From Rhizobium sp. CFBP 8762 (lineage in GTDB: Bacteria > Pseudomonadota > Alphaproteobacteria > Rhizobiales > Rhizobiaceae): DNA of 64,000 nucleotides. The DNA lies in NCBI RefSeq assembly GCF_014841565.1, contig NZ_JACYUD010000003.1, forward strand, positions 124,001-188,000. Reading direction: 5' to 3'. How positions within the stretch are numbered: the first letter of the stretch is position 1; each line of letters starts with the position of its first letter. The translations under genes were made by a program, and so were the position numbers. The notes under the pieces are model-generated. The model ran no database searches. It saw only the letters and a program-made list of their open reading frames with translations, and was not told the origin of the DNA. This document shows, one piece after another, positions 55,703 through 63,998 of this stretch.

Positions 55703-55724
55703 GTAAAAACGCAAGCGTTTTTAC
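55703..55724 (-). terminator. Hairpin at the end of cobQ
   Basis: GTAAAAACGC and GCGTTTTTAC form a perfect 10-bp stem with a 2-base loop, overlapping the cobQ stop codon. The A/T-rich stem ends could serve as a terminator on either strand. It separates cobQ from the riboswitch. Confidence 0.6.
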
Positions 55725-57172
55725 TGAAAACGCTCCAGCCAGCGTTTATCCAGCACGGTTTCCAGCTCTCCCGCCACGTCATCGAGCGCCTTATCGACGC
55801 TGTCTGCATAGTTTTCCCGCCCACCGATAATGCCAAAGGTTTCCAGCAGATGCTGACGATACGAGTCGGATGAAAACAGGCCGTGCAAATACGTGCCCAT
55901 CACACGGCCATCTTGCGATTGCGCGCCATCAGCATGGCCGTTCAACTGCAGAGCGGGCCTTGCACAATCCGGCCCGACAGTTTTGCCAAGATGGATTTCG
56001 TATCCCGACAGTGGCACATCATATTGCAGGCTATGGGCCACGCTGTTGCGTACCGTTTTTTCAGGCGCCATCTCGGTCTCGATATCGAGAAGGCCAAGTC
56101 CTTCTGTTTCGGTAACGCTGCCTTCAATTCCAAGGGGGTCACGAATGCGACGCCCCAGCATCTGATAGCCGCCGCAGATGCCGATGACATGACCGCCGCG
56201 CTTGACATGGCGTTGAATTGCCCTGTCCCAGCCCTGTTCTCTCAACGACGCCATATCGGCTATCGTGGCCTTCGACCCCGCAAGAACAACAAGTGCCGCA
56301 TCCTGCGGAAACACCTCGCCGGGACGCACGAAGTGAAGATCGACATCCGGCTCACCACGCAGCGGATCAAGATCGTCGAAATTGGCAATGCGCGGCAGAA
56401 CCGGCACGGCGATCTTGACGGCCTTTCCCACGCCGCGAACCAGCTTTTCCAGCACAACGGAATCCTCGGGCGGCAAACGACCGGCACTTTTGAGCCATGG
56501 AACCACCCCGAAACATGGCCAGCCTGTAAAGCGCTCAATCTCCGCAATCCCGTCATCAAACAGTGTAACGTCGCCACGAAACTTGTTGATGAGGTAGCCG
56601 GAAATCATGCGTCTGTCTTCGTCGGGCAGAATTGTATGCGTACCCACGAGCGAAGCGATAACGCCGCCGCGGTCAATATCCCCCACCAGCACCACCGGCA
56701 CCCCGGCCCGTGTGGCAAAGCCCATATTGGCAATGTCGCCCGCACGCAGATTGGTTTCTGCGGCAGAGCCTGCCCCCTCGACGATCACGAGATCCGCACC
56801 GGCGCTGATGGTTTCGAAGCTGTCCATCACCGCGCCCATCAACTGTGGTTTCAAGCGCTGATAGTCCCGGCCCTTTGCCTCACCAAACACACGGCCCTGC
56901 ACGATGATCTGGCTTCCGACCTCTGACTGCGGTTTTAGGAGAACCGGGTTCATATGCACACTGGTGGGAACCCGGGCGGCCAGCGCTTGCAGCCACTGTG
57001 CGCGGCCAATTTCACCGCCATCATCGGCAACAGCGGCATTGTTCGACATGTTCTGCGGCTTGAACGGGCGCACTGTCAGCCCACGATTGGCGGCCAGGCG
57101 GCAAAGGCCCGCCACCAGTACGGTCTTGCCGACATCGGAGCCGGTTCCCTGAAGCATGATAGATCTGGTCAT
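55721..57172 (-). CDS. cobQ: Cobyric acid synthase CobQ
   Basis: This 483-residue glutamine-dependent enzyme amidates adenosylcobyrinic acid a,c-diamide at four positions. It has the N-terminal P-loop-like MLQGTGSDVGKTVLVAGLCR and PFKPQNMSNNA, and a glutaminase half with IGICGGYQMLG (Cys) and GTYLHGLF (His). The start at 57172 begins the conserved MTRSIMLQGTGS; the open frame continues upstream but without family similarity. It is transcribed separately, before the riboswitch of the cbtB operon. Confidence 0.95.
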   Translation of the reverse strand: MTRSIMLQGTGSDVGKTVLVAGLCRLAANRGLTVRPFKPQNMSNNAAVADDGGEIGRAQWLQALAARVPTSVHMNPVLLKPQSEVGSQIIVQGRVFGEAKGRDYQRLKPQLMGAVMDSFETISAGADLVIVEGAGSAAETNLRAGDIANMGFATRAGVPVVLVGDIDRGGVIASLVGTHTILPDEDRRMISGYLINKFRGDVTLFDDGIAEIERFTGWPCFGVVPWLKSAGRLPPEDSVVLEKLVRGVGKAVKIAVPVLPRIANFDDLDPLRGEPDVDLHFVRPGEVFPQDAALVVLAGSKATIADMASLREQGWDRAIQRHVKRGGHVIGICGGYQMLGRRIRDPLGIEGSVTETEGLGLLDIETEMAPEKTVRNSVAHSLQYDVPLSGYEIHLGKTVGPDCARPALQLNGHADGAQSQDGRVMGTYLHGLFSSDSYRQHLLETFGIIGGRENYADSVDKALDDVAGELETVLDKRWLERFQ

Positions 57173-57475
57173 GGCTTGGCTGATACCACGGCACGATGAG
57201 AGCGCAAATCCGATCCTGTCGAATCCGCGCTCTCTGTTACGCATGACACGCTGACGCATTACCAATGACAGGTTTCGGGACGCACTACCTTTTCCGAAAC
57301 CGCTGCGACAGTGTCCCCCGCCGCGCAACCACATGTAACCGGACTTTCTTACCGGATGGTTAGCAGGACCTTAAGCAAGTATGAATTTTGGCTTTTTTTG
57401 GAATATTGGCCGACCGTGTCTGTGGTTGCATTCCTCCGCCGATGGCCTAGTCTGACCAAAAAGAAAGGGAACGTG
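57173..57475. other. Divergent intergenic region between cobQ and the binding-protein gene
   Basis: This 303-base gap holds promoters for both neighbours. On the minus strand 57283-57267 reads GCGTCCCGAAACCTGTC, slightly like a B12 box, but the other cobalamin-aptamer blocks are not recognisable, so no riboswitch is called. I see no gene in it. Confidence 0.55.
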
Positions 57476-58471
57476 ATGAAATCACTTCTGGCCGCGATGA
57501 CCGTTCTGGGTGGTCTTTGTGCCGGTGCGGGAGCCGCCAGCGCAACCTGCGGCCCGGTAACCATTGCCGATATGAACTGGGCGTCGGCGGGCATAGCAGC
57601 GCAACTCGACAAGTTCATTCTGGAAAAAGGCTATGGCTGTACGGTGACGCTGGTGCCGGGCGATACGGTGCCGACGCTGGCCACCATGCGCGACAAGGCC
57701 GAGCCGGATATCGCGCCGGAAATGTGGAACAACACAATCCGCACCCCATTGGCCGCCGCACTGACCAGCGGCGCATTGATACAAACCACACAGATTTTGA
57801 GCGAGGGTGGTGTCGAGGGGTGGTGGATACCAAAATACATGGCGGATGAGCACCGCGACATTCGCACCGTACAGGATGCACTGAAGCATCCGGACCTGTT
57901 TCCCGCACCCCTGGCGCCGGAGAAAGGCGCCATTTACAACTGTCCTCCGCAGTGGGGTTGCAGTGTTACCACAGCCAACCTTTTTCGTGCTTTCAAGGCC
58001 GAGGAAGCGGGATTTCAACTGATCGAAACCTTGTCCGTTGCCGGGCTGGAGGCCTCGATCAACAATGCAACGGACAAGAAGATAGGCTGGCTCGGCTATT
58101 ATTGGGCACCCAACTCCCTGCTGGGCCGCCACCAGATGGTGCGCTTAAGTTTCGGTGCAGACGTGGATGAAGACGCGTGGAACAGTTGCATCAGCGTAGC
58201 CGGTTGCCCTAATCCTCAGGTCAGTTCCTATCCGGTAACGGAGGTCTATACTGTCGTGACCCGTCAACTGGCGGAGCGGGAGCCGGAACTCCGCGATTAT
58301 CTCAGCGCCCGCACATGGGATAATGCAACGCTCAATCAGGTAATGGCGTGGATGGAAGAAAATCGTCGCACAGAGGCAGATGCGGCCCGGCATTTTCTGC
58401 AAACCTATCCGGACCTCTGGGCCAAATGGGTCCCAGGCGATGTCGCAGCCGCCATCAAGGCAGCGCTGTAA
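57476..58471 (+). CDS. Choline/glycine-betaine-type ABC substrate-binding protein
   Basis: This 331-residue periplasmic protein has a signal peptide (MKSLLAAMTVLGGLCAGAGAASA) and the OpuAC-type fold. Aromatic residues that could cage a quaternary ammonium appear in ADMNWASAG, EMWNNTIR, EGWWIPKYM and GYYWAPNSLLG. AAAGGG precedes the ATG at 57476. The next gene encodes the matching ATPase, but no permease gene lies between or after. The ligand may be choline, betaine or a relative. Confidence 0.85.
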   Translation: MKSLLAAMTVLGGLCAGAGAASATCGPVTIADMNWASAGIAAQLDKFILEKGYGCTVTLVPGDTVPTLATMRDKAEPDIAPEMWNNTIRTPLAAALTSGALIQTTQILSEGGVEGWWIPKYMADEHRDIRTVQDALKHPDLFPAPLAPEKGAIYNCPPQWGCSVTTANLFRAFKAEEAGFQLIETLSVAGLEASINNATDKKIGWLGYYWAPNSLLGRHQMVRLSFGADVDEDAWNSCISVAGCPNPQVSSYPVTEVYTVVTRQLAEREPELRDYLSARTWDNATLNQVMAWMEENRRTEADAARHFLQTYPDLWAKWVPGDVAAAIKAAL

Positions 58472-58514
58472 AATAAGCCGGATACGCCCGCAGAGGCGTA
58501 CTGGTTGGGGAACA

Positions 58515-58575
58515 GAAGCATTTCCAGTAAAGGCGGGTCGCTTTTAGTCTGGACAATGCGTCAACACAAGATGAC
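58515..58575. repeat. Dispersed intergenic palindrome, copy 4 (degenerate)
   Basis: GAAGCATTTCCAGTAAAG, an imperfect stem, then TCTGGACAATGCGTCAACACAAGATG match copies 1-3 in order. It lies in the 115-base gap between the substrate-binding protein gene and the ATPase gene, where a permease would be expected. Confidence 0.7.
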
Positions 58576-58586
58576 TGGAGGCTTGA

Positions 58587-59633
58587 ATGGCTAGCCATGC
58601 AATCGAGATCAAACATCTCTATAAAATATTCGGGCCAAATGGTCGCAATTTCGTATCTGCCGTTCGCGATGGCATGGGCAAGACAGAACTGAACGCGGAG
58701 CACGGCCATGTGCTGGGTTTGCAAGACATCAATATTTCCATGCCAGCAGGCGGAATCATGGTGGTCATGGGTCTCTCCGGTTCCGGCAAATCCACGCTGA
58801 TCCGCCACATCAATCGTCTGATCGACCCGACCGCCGGCGAGGTGCTGTATGATGGTGTCGATGTCTGTCAAATGAACGAAAGCGCCTTGCGCGAGTTCCG
58901 GCGTCACAAGACCGCCATGGTTTTTCAGAAATTCGCGCTGCTGCCGCACCGCACCGTGCTGGAAAACACCATCTATGGTTTAGAGATACAGGGTATTCCC
59001 GCCGATGCCAGCCGCAAGACAGCGTTGACGTGGATTGAGCGCGTTGGACTTGAAGGTTTCCAGAACCACTATCCCAATCAATTGTCAGGCGGCATGCAGC
59101 AGCGCGTAGGGCTGGCACGCGCACTGACCAACGACGCCGATATACTCCTGATGGACGAAGCCTATTCCGCGCTGGATCCGTTGATCCGCGTGGATATGCA
59201 GACCGTGCTGCTGGATTTGCAGAAGGAACTGAAGAAGACAGTCGTCTTCATCACGCACGATCTGGACGAGGCGCTGCGCCTCGGCGACAAGATCGCCATC
59301 CTGCGAGACGGCAAGGTCATTCAACAGGGCGACGGGCAGGATATCGTGTTGAACCCGGCCGACGACTATATTTCCGCCTTCGTGCGGGAGGTCAATCGCG
59401 GTCGGGTCATCAATGTCAGTACGATCATGGAGCCGATCAGCGGCGAACCAAACGGGCTACGCGTGGAAAGCTCTATGGTGCTGGAAATGGCAGCCCGGAT
59501 CATGACCGCAGCGCAGGCCAGTGAGTCCCTCGTGGTCGATAGTTCCGGCAAACCCATTGGCAAGGTTACGCTGTCTGCCATCATTGCTGCCATGGTCACG
59601 CCAGCGGATCATAAAACCGCTCGAGCCGCCTGA
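58587..59633 (+). CDS. Quaternary-amine ABC transporter ATPase (ProV/OpuAA type)
   Basis: This 348-residue ATPase has Walker A GLSGSGKST, the Q-loop FQKFALLPHRT, signature LSGGMQQRVG, Walker B DILLMDEAYSALDPL and the H-loop FITHDLDEAL. The N-terminal extension IKHLYKIFGPN and a C-terminal regulatory region without a full pair of CBS domains fit the ProV/ChoV group. It should power the permease belonging to the upstream binding protein, but that permease gene is absent here. Confidence 0.9.
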   Translation: MASHAIEIKHLYKIFGPNGRNFVSAVRDGMGKTELNAEHGHVLGLQDINISMPAGGIMVVMGLSGSGKSTLIRHINRLIDPTAGEVLYDGVDVCQMNESALREFRRHKTAMVFQKFALLPHRTVLENTIYGLEIQGIPADASRKTALTWIERVGLEGFQNHYPNQLSGGMQQRVGLARALTNDADILLMDEAYSALDPLIRVDMQTVLLDLQKELKKTVVFITHDLDEALRLGDKIAILRDGKVIQQGDGQDIVLNPADDYISAFVREVNRGRVINVSTIMEPISGEPNGLRVESSMVLEMAARIMTAAQASESLVVDSSGKPIGKVTLSAIIAAMVTPADHKTARAA

Positions 59634-59697
59634 TAAATTTACGGCGGTTTAAGTTCCAAAGCCCATATATGCGTTTTGCAACCCGGCGGCTTTTTTG

Positions 59698-61023
59698 ATG
59701 CGTTCTCACCTCTTGTCCCACAACGCAGCCGTACCGGCAATTTTAAAGCAGCGCTTCGTGCGCATGCTTGCGGCATTCCTGTCGGGGGCTGGCCTGTTTC
59801 TGATCGTCTTTACGCTCACGCCCTTTTACCGCATGGCCGATACCGGCGTGGTGGAAACCAATACCGGCAATGTTGTCAACCAGATCGGCTATCTCGGCCT
59901 CGCCGTGATCTTTGGTGCGGCCCTGTTTGCCATTGTGGATAAACGGGTTCTGGTCAGGATGGCATCCCCGACGTGGATACTGGTGTTTGCCATAGCCTTC
60001 GTCTCGTGTTTGCAATCCTGGGACCCTGTCGGCTCGGCTCGGGGGCTGCTTCTCGGTCTGGTCGCGCTCGTGATCGTGGCGTCCGTGCTGGTTCTGCCGC
60101 GCTCGGAGCACGATTTTGCGCAAGCCGCCGCAAACGCCATTCTGATGCTGTTACTGATTAATTATGCAGCTCTGCTTGTGGCTCCAAACCTTGCCATTCA
60201 TACCGCTGCCGAAGGTGAACCCTGGCATGCAGGGTCGTGGCGCGGGCATCTCACACATAAGAATGTCGCAGCCCCCATTTTCTCGGTGCTGTGCATGTTC
60301 GGCATCTACTGCTGGCGGTCGGGTCTGCGTTTTCGAGGCCTGATCATCACACTGCTTTGTGCCAACTTCGTTCTGCATACGGCATCCAAAACCACCATCG
60401 GTTTCCTGCCCATTGCCATCGGGCTGGTTGCGCTCGGTCGCACGTTCGGTCGGCCCTATCTGATGATCACCCTGCATCTGTTCGCAACAGGCTTGCTGCT
60501 GGCGCTGACGCTCGGAACCATCTGGTCGCATCAGCTTCTATCAATCACCACTGCGCTTGTGAGTGATCCCACCTTTACCGGTCGCGATGATATCTGGCGC
60601 TTCGCTCTCAATCATCTTGGTGATCGTCTGTGGCTGGGCTATGGACAGGCCGGGTTCTGGCAAAGTCCCGTCATCTCCAGGCTGGAACCGGATTTTGAAG
60701 CCGTTTGGGATGTGCGGGGCATTGTCACCGCGCACAACGCCTATCTCGACGCCGTCCTGCTATACGGATTGCCGGGCGGGCTCACGATCATCTATCTGCT
60801 GATGATCAAACCGCTGTTTGACTACGCCAAGGCCTTTCGGCACCATCAGAACCGGCGCTTGGCTGATCTGTTCGTCATGATAGTCATATTCTTGACCTAT
60901 ATCGGCCTGTTGGAAAGCCTGTTTCTCAACCGCGCCGATCCTCTGTGGCTGCTTCTGGCGATGGCCATACTAGGCCTCGGGTTGCTGGCTTCGCTGCCGC
61001 TGCGAGCTGCAAGCAGACAATAA
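59698..61023 (+). CDS. O-antigen ligase / Wzy-like polysaccharide membrane protein
   Basis: This 441-residue protein has about 11-12 membrane helices and the large periplasmic loop typical of the O-antigen ligase/polymerase (ExoQ/WaaL/Wzy) family, with WRGHLTHKNVAAPI, FTGRDDIWRFALN, GYGQAGFW and TAHNAYLDAVLLYGLPGG, whose Arg and His residues are conserved in the family. It acts in the inner membrane on lipid-linked glycans. No sugar transferase genes are adjacent, so ligase and polymerase cannot be separated. ATG 59698 is preferred to TTG 59695. Confidence 0.83.
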   Translation: MRSHLLSHNAAVPAILKQRFVRMLAAFLSGAGLFLIVFTLTPFYRMADTGVVETNTGNVVNQIGYLGLAVIFGAALFAIVDKRVLVRMASPTWILVFAIAFVSCLQSWDPVGSARGLLLGLVALVIVASVLVLPRSEHDFAQAAANAILMLLLINYAALLVAPNLAIHTAAEGEPWHAGSWRGHLTHKNVAAPIFSVLCMFGIYCWRSGLRFRGLIITLLCANFVLHTASKTTIGFLPIAIGLVALGRTFGRPYLMITLHLFATGLLLALTLGTIWSHQLLSITTALVSDPTFTGRDDIWRFALNHLGDRLWLGYGQAGFWQSPVISRLEPDFEAVWDVRGIVTAHNAYLDAVLLYGLPGGLTIIYLLMIKPLFDYAKAFRHHQNRRLADLFVMIVIFLTYIGLLESLFLNRADPLWLLLAMAILGLGLLASLPLRAASRQ

Positions 61024-61048
61024 AAAACCGGCTGTCGAAACAGCCGGT
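61022..61048 (-). terminator. Rho-independent terminator of the entericidin-like gene
   Basis: ACCGGCTGT and ACAGCCGGT form a perfect 9-bp stem with loop TTTCG on the minus strand, followed there by TTTTTT. It lies just past the plus-strand O-antigen-ligase stop. Confidence 0.85.
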
Positions 61049-61068
61049 CTAAGGTCTTAATAAACGAA

Positions 61069-61230
61069 TTAGTACTTGGCTGCACCATCGACGCTGCGGC
61101 CTGCATCCTGTACGCCGTTCACCGTGCCGGCAACATCCTTGCCTACGCCACGAACGGTGTTACCGCATGCACTAAGCGCCACGAGAGCGAAAACAGTAGC
61201 GCTGATTTTAGCAATGAGAGACGGGTTCAT
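61069..61230 (-). CDS. Entericidin EcnA/B family lipoprotein
   Basis: This 53-residue protein has a lipoprotein signal (MNPSLIAKISATVFALVALSAC, lipobox LSAC) and the mature segment CGNTVRGVGKDVAGTVNGVQDAG, which is the EcnA/EcnB pattern. In enterobacteria EcnA/EcnB form an antidote/toxin pair linked to envelope stress and stationary phase, but rhizobial homologues commonly occur alone. No partner is adjacent. It has its own terminator and is divergent from nothing obvious on the right. Confidence 0.85.
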   Translation of the reverse strand: MNPSLIAKISATVFALVALSACGNTVRGVGKDVAGTVNGVQDAGRSVDGAAKY

Positions 61231-61334
61231 ATATCGAGTCCTTCGTTATGGCTCACGGTGAAAGAATACTGGAAGCTTTTCCGCTCATATAACGCATCAC
61301 TTCACAAAAAGTTCAATCTCTCAACACGATTTGG

Positions 61335-62225
61335 TCAAAAACGGTCGATCCGTTCGATGGTGCCGCGAATGGTGTCAGCGACCGCATGAACAGGAGCGCC
61401 GACACCATTTGCAACACGCATACAGATATCGAAACTGCCGATTTCCGGCAAACCATCAGCAGTGCCGAGCGCGACAAAATCACCTTGGACCTGAAACGCC
61501 GCCATCGGGGCAATCGCCAGATCGGCGCGGATCGCCGAATGCTGTCCGGTTGCGTGCGCACTGAGAAACGCAACCCGGTAGGCTATGCCAGCATTCTCCA
61601 GTGCAGCTATTGCCCGTGCACGCCAGACACATCCCTCCTCCCACAGCGATACCGGCAAAGGTTTGCGCAGATGGGCTGTGCTGCACCGATGCCCGACCCA
61701 GACAATTCGCTCCGTTCGCAGTACCTCGCCATCGACGCCCGTATCACCCTCGCTTGTGCTGAATATGCCGATATCCAGACGCTTTTCAGCAACGCGTCTG
61801 CGGATTTCAGCGCTGCTCGCAACGGTTACGTCAACCGCAACATTTGGATAGTCACAGGCAAAACGCTTCAACACCTCCGGCAGAATGTGTTCGACCATGT
61901 CGTCCGGCGCGCCCAACCGCACGACGCCGTTCATGTCCGGCAACAGAAAACGTGAGACCGCCTCATTGTTCAGCGCCAGCAAACGGCGCGCATAGGTTAG
62001 CAGCAACTCGCCATGGGGCGTAAGCGAAACCGAGCGTGCATCCCGCAGGAACAGTGTCGTCTGTAACTGGTCTTCAAGACGCTTGATCTGCATTGACACA
62101 GCCGATGGCGTACGCAGCACTACATCGGCAGCAAGAGTAAAATTACCGCTTTCTGCGATAGCAACGAATGTGCGCAGCACATCCATATCAAGAAGCGGAA
62201 GCGCTTGCCGGATTGCTATATTCAT
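61335..62225 (-). CDS. LysR family transcriptional regulator
   Basis: This 296-residue regulator has an N-terminal winged helix-turn-helix (LLDMDVLRTFVAIAESGNFTLAADVVLRTPSA, in pieces, residues 10-70) and a C-terminal effector domain from about residue 98. The N-terminus resembles the LrhA/HexA branch rather than the VtlR/LsrB branch. It is divergent from two DUF1127 genes, with 98 bases between starts that include the motif TCGTTTGATTGAA, so control of those genes is plausible. The effector is unknown. Confidence 0.88.
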   Translation of the reverse strand: MNIAIRQALPLLDMDVLRTFVAIAESGNFTLAADVVLRTPSAVSMQIKRLEDQLQTTLFLRDARSVSLTPHGELLLTYARRLLALNNEAVSRFLLPDMNGVVRLGAPDDMVEHILPEVLKRFACDYPNVAVDVTVASSAEIRRRVAEKRLDIGIFSTSEGDTGVDGEVLRTERIVWVGHRCSTAHLRKPLPVSLWEEGCVWRARAIAALENAGIAYRVAFLSAHATGQHSAIRADLAIAPMAAFQVQGDFVALGTADGLPEIGSFDICMRVANGVGAPVHAVADTIRGTIERIDRF

Positions 62226-62267
62226 CGCAACACCTTCAACAAAATTGATTTATAACACCATATCGTT

Positions 62268-62293
62268 TCGTTTGATTGAACATTGCTCCGGGG
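62268..62293 (+). promoter_or_regulatory. Upstream motif of first DUF1127 gene
   Basis: TCGTTTGATTGAA, seven bases, then CCGGGG. The same two blocks with identical spacing recur before the second DUF1127 gene at 62488. It lies in the LysR/DUF1127 divergent region and could be an operator or promoter element. Confidence 0.6.
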
Positions 62294-62323
62294 CGATAGT
62301 CAAGGTCAACGGAGGAACGACCG

Positions 62324-62455
62324 ATGACGAAAATTATGAAATCGCTGAAGCGTTGGCTAAGGGCTCGCCATGCGGATGCCAAACGGAAACATCTGGATGC
62401 CGAACTAGCCAAGCTGGCCTACGACATTCAGCAGGATATTGGCCTCAGAAAGTGA
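62324..62455 (+). CDS. DUF1127-like small protein (first)
   Basis: This 43-residue basic protein (MTKIMKSLKRWLRARHAD at the start) ends in LAYDIQQDIGLRK, which resembles the DUF1127 core (L..L....L.DIGL). GGAGG lies upstream of the ATG at 62324 with good spacing. DUF1127 proteins act as small RNA-binding or regulatory factors in several alphaproteobacteria. A second, longer DUF1127 gene follows with the same upstream motif. Confidence 0.75.
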   Translation: MTKIMKSLKRWLRARHADAKRKHLDAELAKLAYDIQQDIGLRK

Positions 62456-62487
62456 TGAATTTTGGTGATGACTGATATCAAACATAT

Positions 62488-62513
62488 TCGTTTGATTGAA
62501 GTATCAACCGGGG
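62488..62513 (+). promoter_or_regulatory. Upstream motif of second DUF1127 gene
   Basis: TCGTTTGATTGAA-N7-CCGGGG, identical in blocks and spacing to the copy at 62268-62293. It lies 54 bases before the second DUF1127 start. Confidence 0.6.
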
Positions 62514-62566
62514 TCATGATGCCAACACAAGAGAGGTCATGAGGCCTCGCGAAAAGGAACAGATCA

Positions 62567-62806
62567 ATGAGAGCGATAAGTCTTGAACCGTCCAGCGGAC
62601 GGGCGATCCCGCACGTCCACGTCCCCCAAACGATCGTAGCGTGGCTGACTGAAACTGTGCCTGCCTGGCTGCAGAGAAGACGCGATGTACGCGAACTCGA
62701 ATCTCTGCCCCACGGGGTGTTGAAGGACATCGGATACCCGGTATCCCCTGCAATTTTAAGTGCTACCGAGCATGGCAAAATCCACAATCGGGGGCTGCGG
62801 CTGTAG
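62567..62806 (+). CDS. DUF1127 protein (second)
   Basis: This 79-residue protein has a variable N-terminal half, a tryptophan-containing amphipathic segment (IVAWLTETVPAWLQRR), and the DUF1127 core RRRDVRELESLPHGVLKDIGYP. AAAGGA lies seven bases before the ATG at 62567. Known relatives in Brucella are under LysR (VtlR) control and in Rhodobacter bind RNA. It may be co-regulated with the smaller gene upstream through the shared motif. Confidence 0.85.
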   Translation: MRAISLEPSSGRAIPHVHVPQTIVAWLTETVPAWLQRRRDVRELESLPHGVLKDIGYPVSPAILSATEHGKIHNRGLRL

Positions 62807-62978
62807 CAGTTTACAGCCCCTTCATGCCCAAGCCCGGAATTGCGAATTGTAAATTTTGAAATAGCTTAAGAATTATTTGCTTGCGGTCGCGGACAATCAT
62901 GTCAATGTCGCTTTCGTATAAGCGGCTGTCCTCTCCGCAACGGACAAATGGACGGTCTGCAGCGTATGGAACCCTGTC

Positions 62979-63998
62979 ATGAACCTGCCAATGTCCAAAA
63001 AGCGATCTATCGTTTTTTTTCTCGTGCCGAACTTTTCCATGCTGCCTTTTGCAGCCGCAATTGAAACGCTGCGGATTGCAAATCGGATGCTGGGGTATGA
63101 TGCGTATACGTGGCGTCTGTCCTCGACGGACGGCACGAAAGTGTTTGCTTCCTCCGGCATAGCAACCGAGGTCAACACCTCGCTCGCAGAGGAACGAAAG
63201 TGTCTTGGCGGCGAGAACCGCCCCTCCATGGTTCTCGTCTGTTCCGGTGTTTATGTGGAGGAGTTCAACAACAAATCGGTCAATGCCTGGCTGCGTGAGG
63301 TTTATAATCGCGGTGTCGCCGTCGGTAGTCTCTGTACCGGCGCACATGTGCTGGCGCAGGCAGGTCTTCTGTCTGGCAAGCGCTGTGCGATCCACTGGGA
63401 AAACTTGCCGGGCTTTGCAGAAGCTTTCCCGCAAGCCGATGTCTATGCCGATCTCTATGAAATCGACAGCAATATCTACACCTGCGCAGGCGGCACCGCG
63501 TCACTGGATATGATGCTGAACCTGATCGACCAGGATTTTGGTGAAAACCTCGTCAACCGTGTGTGCGAACAGGCGTTGACGGACCGCGTTCGTGGCCCCC
63601 ATGATCGCCAGCGTCTGCCTTTGAGGGCCCGTCTCGGCGTGCAGAACCCCAAAGTTCTGTCCATCATTGAACTGATGGAAGGAAGCTTGTCGGAACCGCT
63701 ATCCCTCATCGATATTGCCGATAGTGCCGGTCTCTCCCGACGGCAGATCGAGCGGTTGTTTCGCCACGAAATGGGGCGCTCGCCTGCGCGCTATTATCTG
63801 GAAATCCGTTTGGACCGGGCGCGTCATTTGCTTGTGCAATCGTCCATGCCCGTGGTTGAAGTAGCGGTCGCCTGTGGATTTGTGTCTGCGTCTCACTTTT
63901 CCAAGTGTTATCGCGAACTCTACCAGCGTTCGCCACAACAGGAGCGGGCGGAGCGCAAGCCCGCTGTGGCTGCCATGATGTCGGCGGGGATGCGTTGA
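62979..63998 (+). CDS. GlxA-family AraC-type transcriptional regulator
   Basis: This 339-residue regulator has an N-terminal DJ-1/PfpI-like amidase-fold domain (about residues 8-190, with VGSLCTGAHVLAQAGLL and IHWENLPGFAEAFP) and a C-terminal AraC DNA-binding domain (SLIDIADSAGLSRRQIERLFRHEMG and VACGFVSASHFSKCYRELY). This architecture is that of GbdR and ArgR-like activators that sense betaine derivatives or amino acids. It is complete, ending two bases from the window edge. A link to the betaine-type ABC genes 4 kb away is possible but unproven. Confidence 0.9.
   Translation: MNLPMSKKRSIVFFLVPNFSMLPFAAAIETLRIANRMLGYDAYTWRLSSTDGTKVFASSGIATEVNTSLAEERKCLGGENRPSMVLVCSGVYVEEFNNKSVNAWLREVYNRGVAVGSLCTGAHVLAQAGLLSGKRCAIHWENLPGFAEAFPQADVYADLYEIDSNIYTCAGGTASLDMMLNLIDQDFGENLVNRVCEQALTDRVRGPHDRQRLPLRARLGVQNPKVLSIIELMEGSLSEPLSLIDIADSAGLSRRQIERLFRHEMGRSPARYYLEIRLDRARHLLVQSSMPVVEVAVACGFVSASHFSKCYRELYQRSPQQERAERKPAVAAMMSAGMR

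Noticed and set aside
57267-57283. B12-box-like sequence upstream of cobQ
   Set aside because: Only part of one block resembles the consensus; the GCCACTG and CCCCGCGACTGT blocks are not found in order, so a second riboswitch is not supported.
57173-57334. Possible N-terminal extension of CobQ by 54 residues
   Set aside because: The extension has no family similarity; CobQ proteins start at the MTRSIMLQGTGS region.
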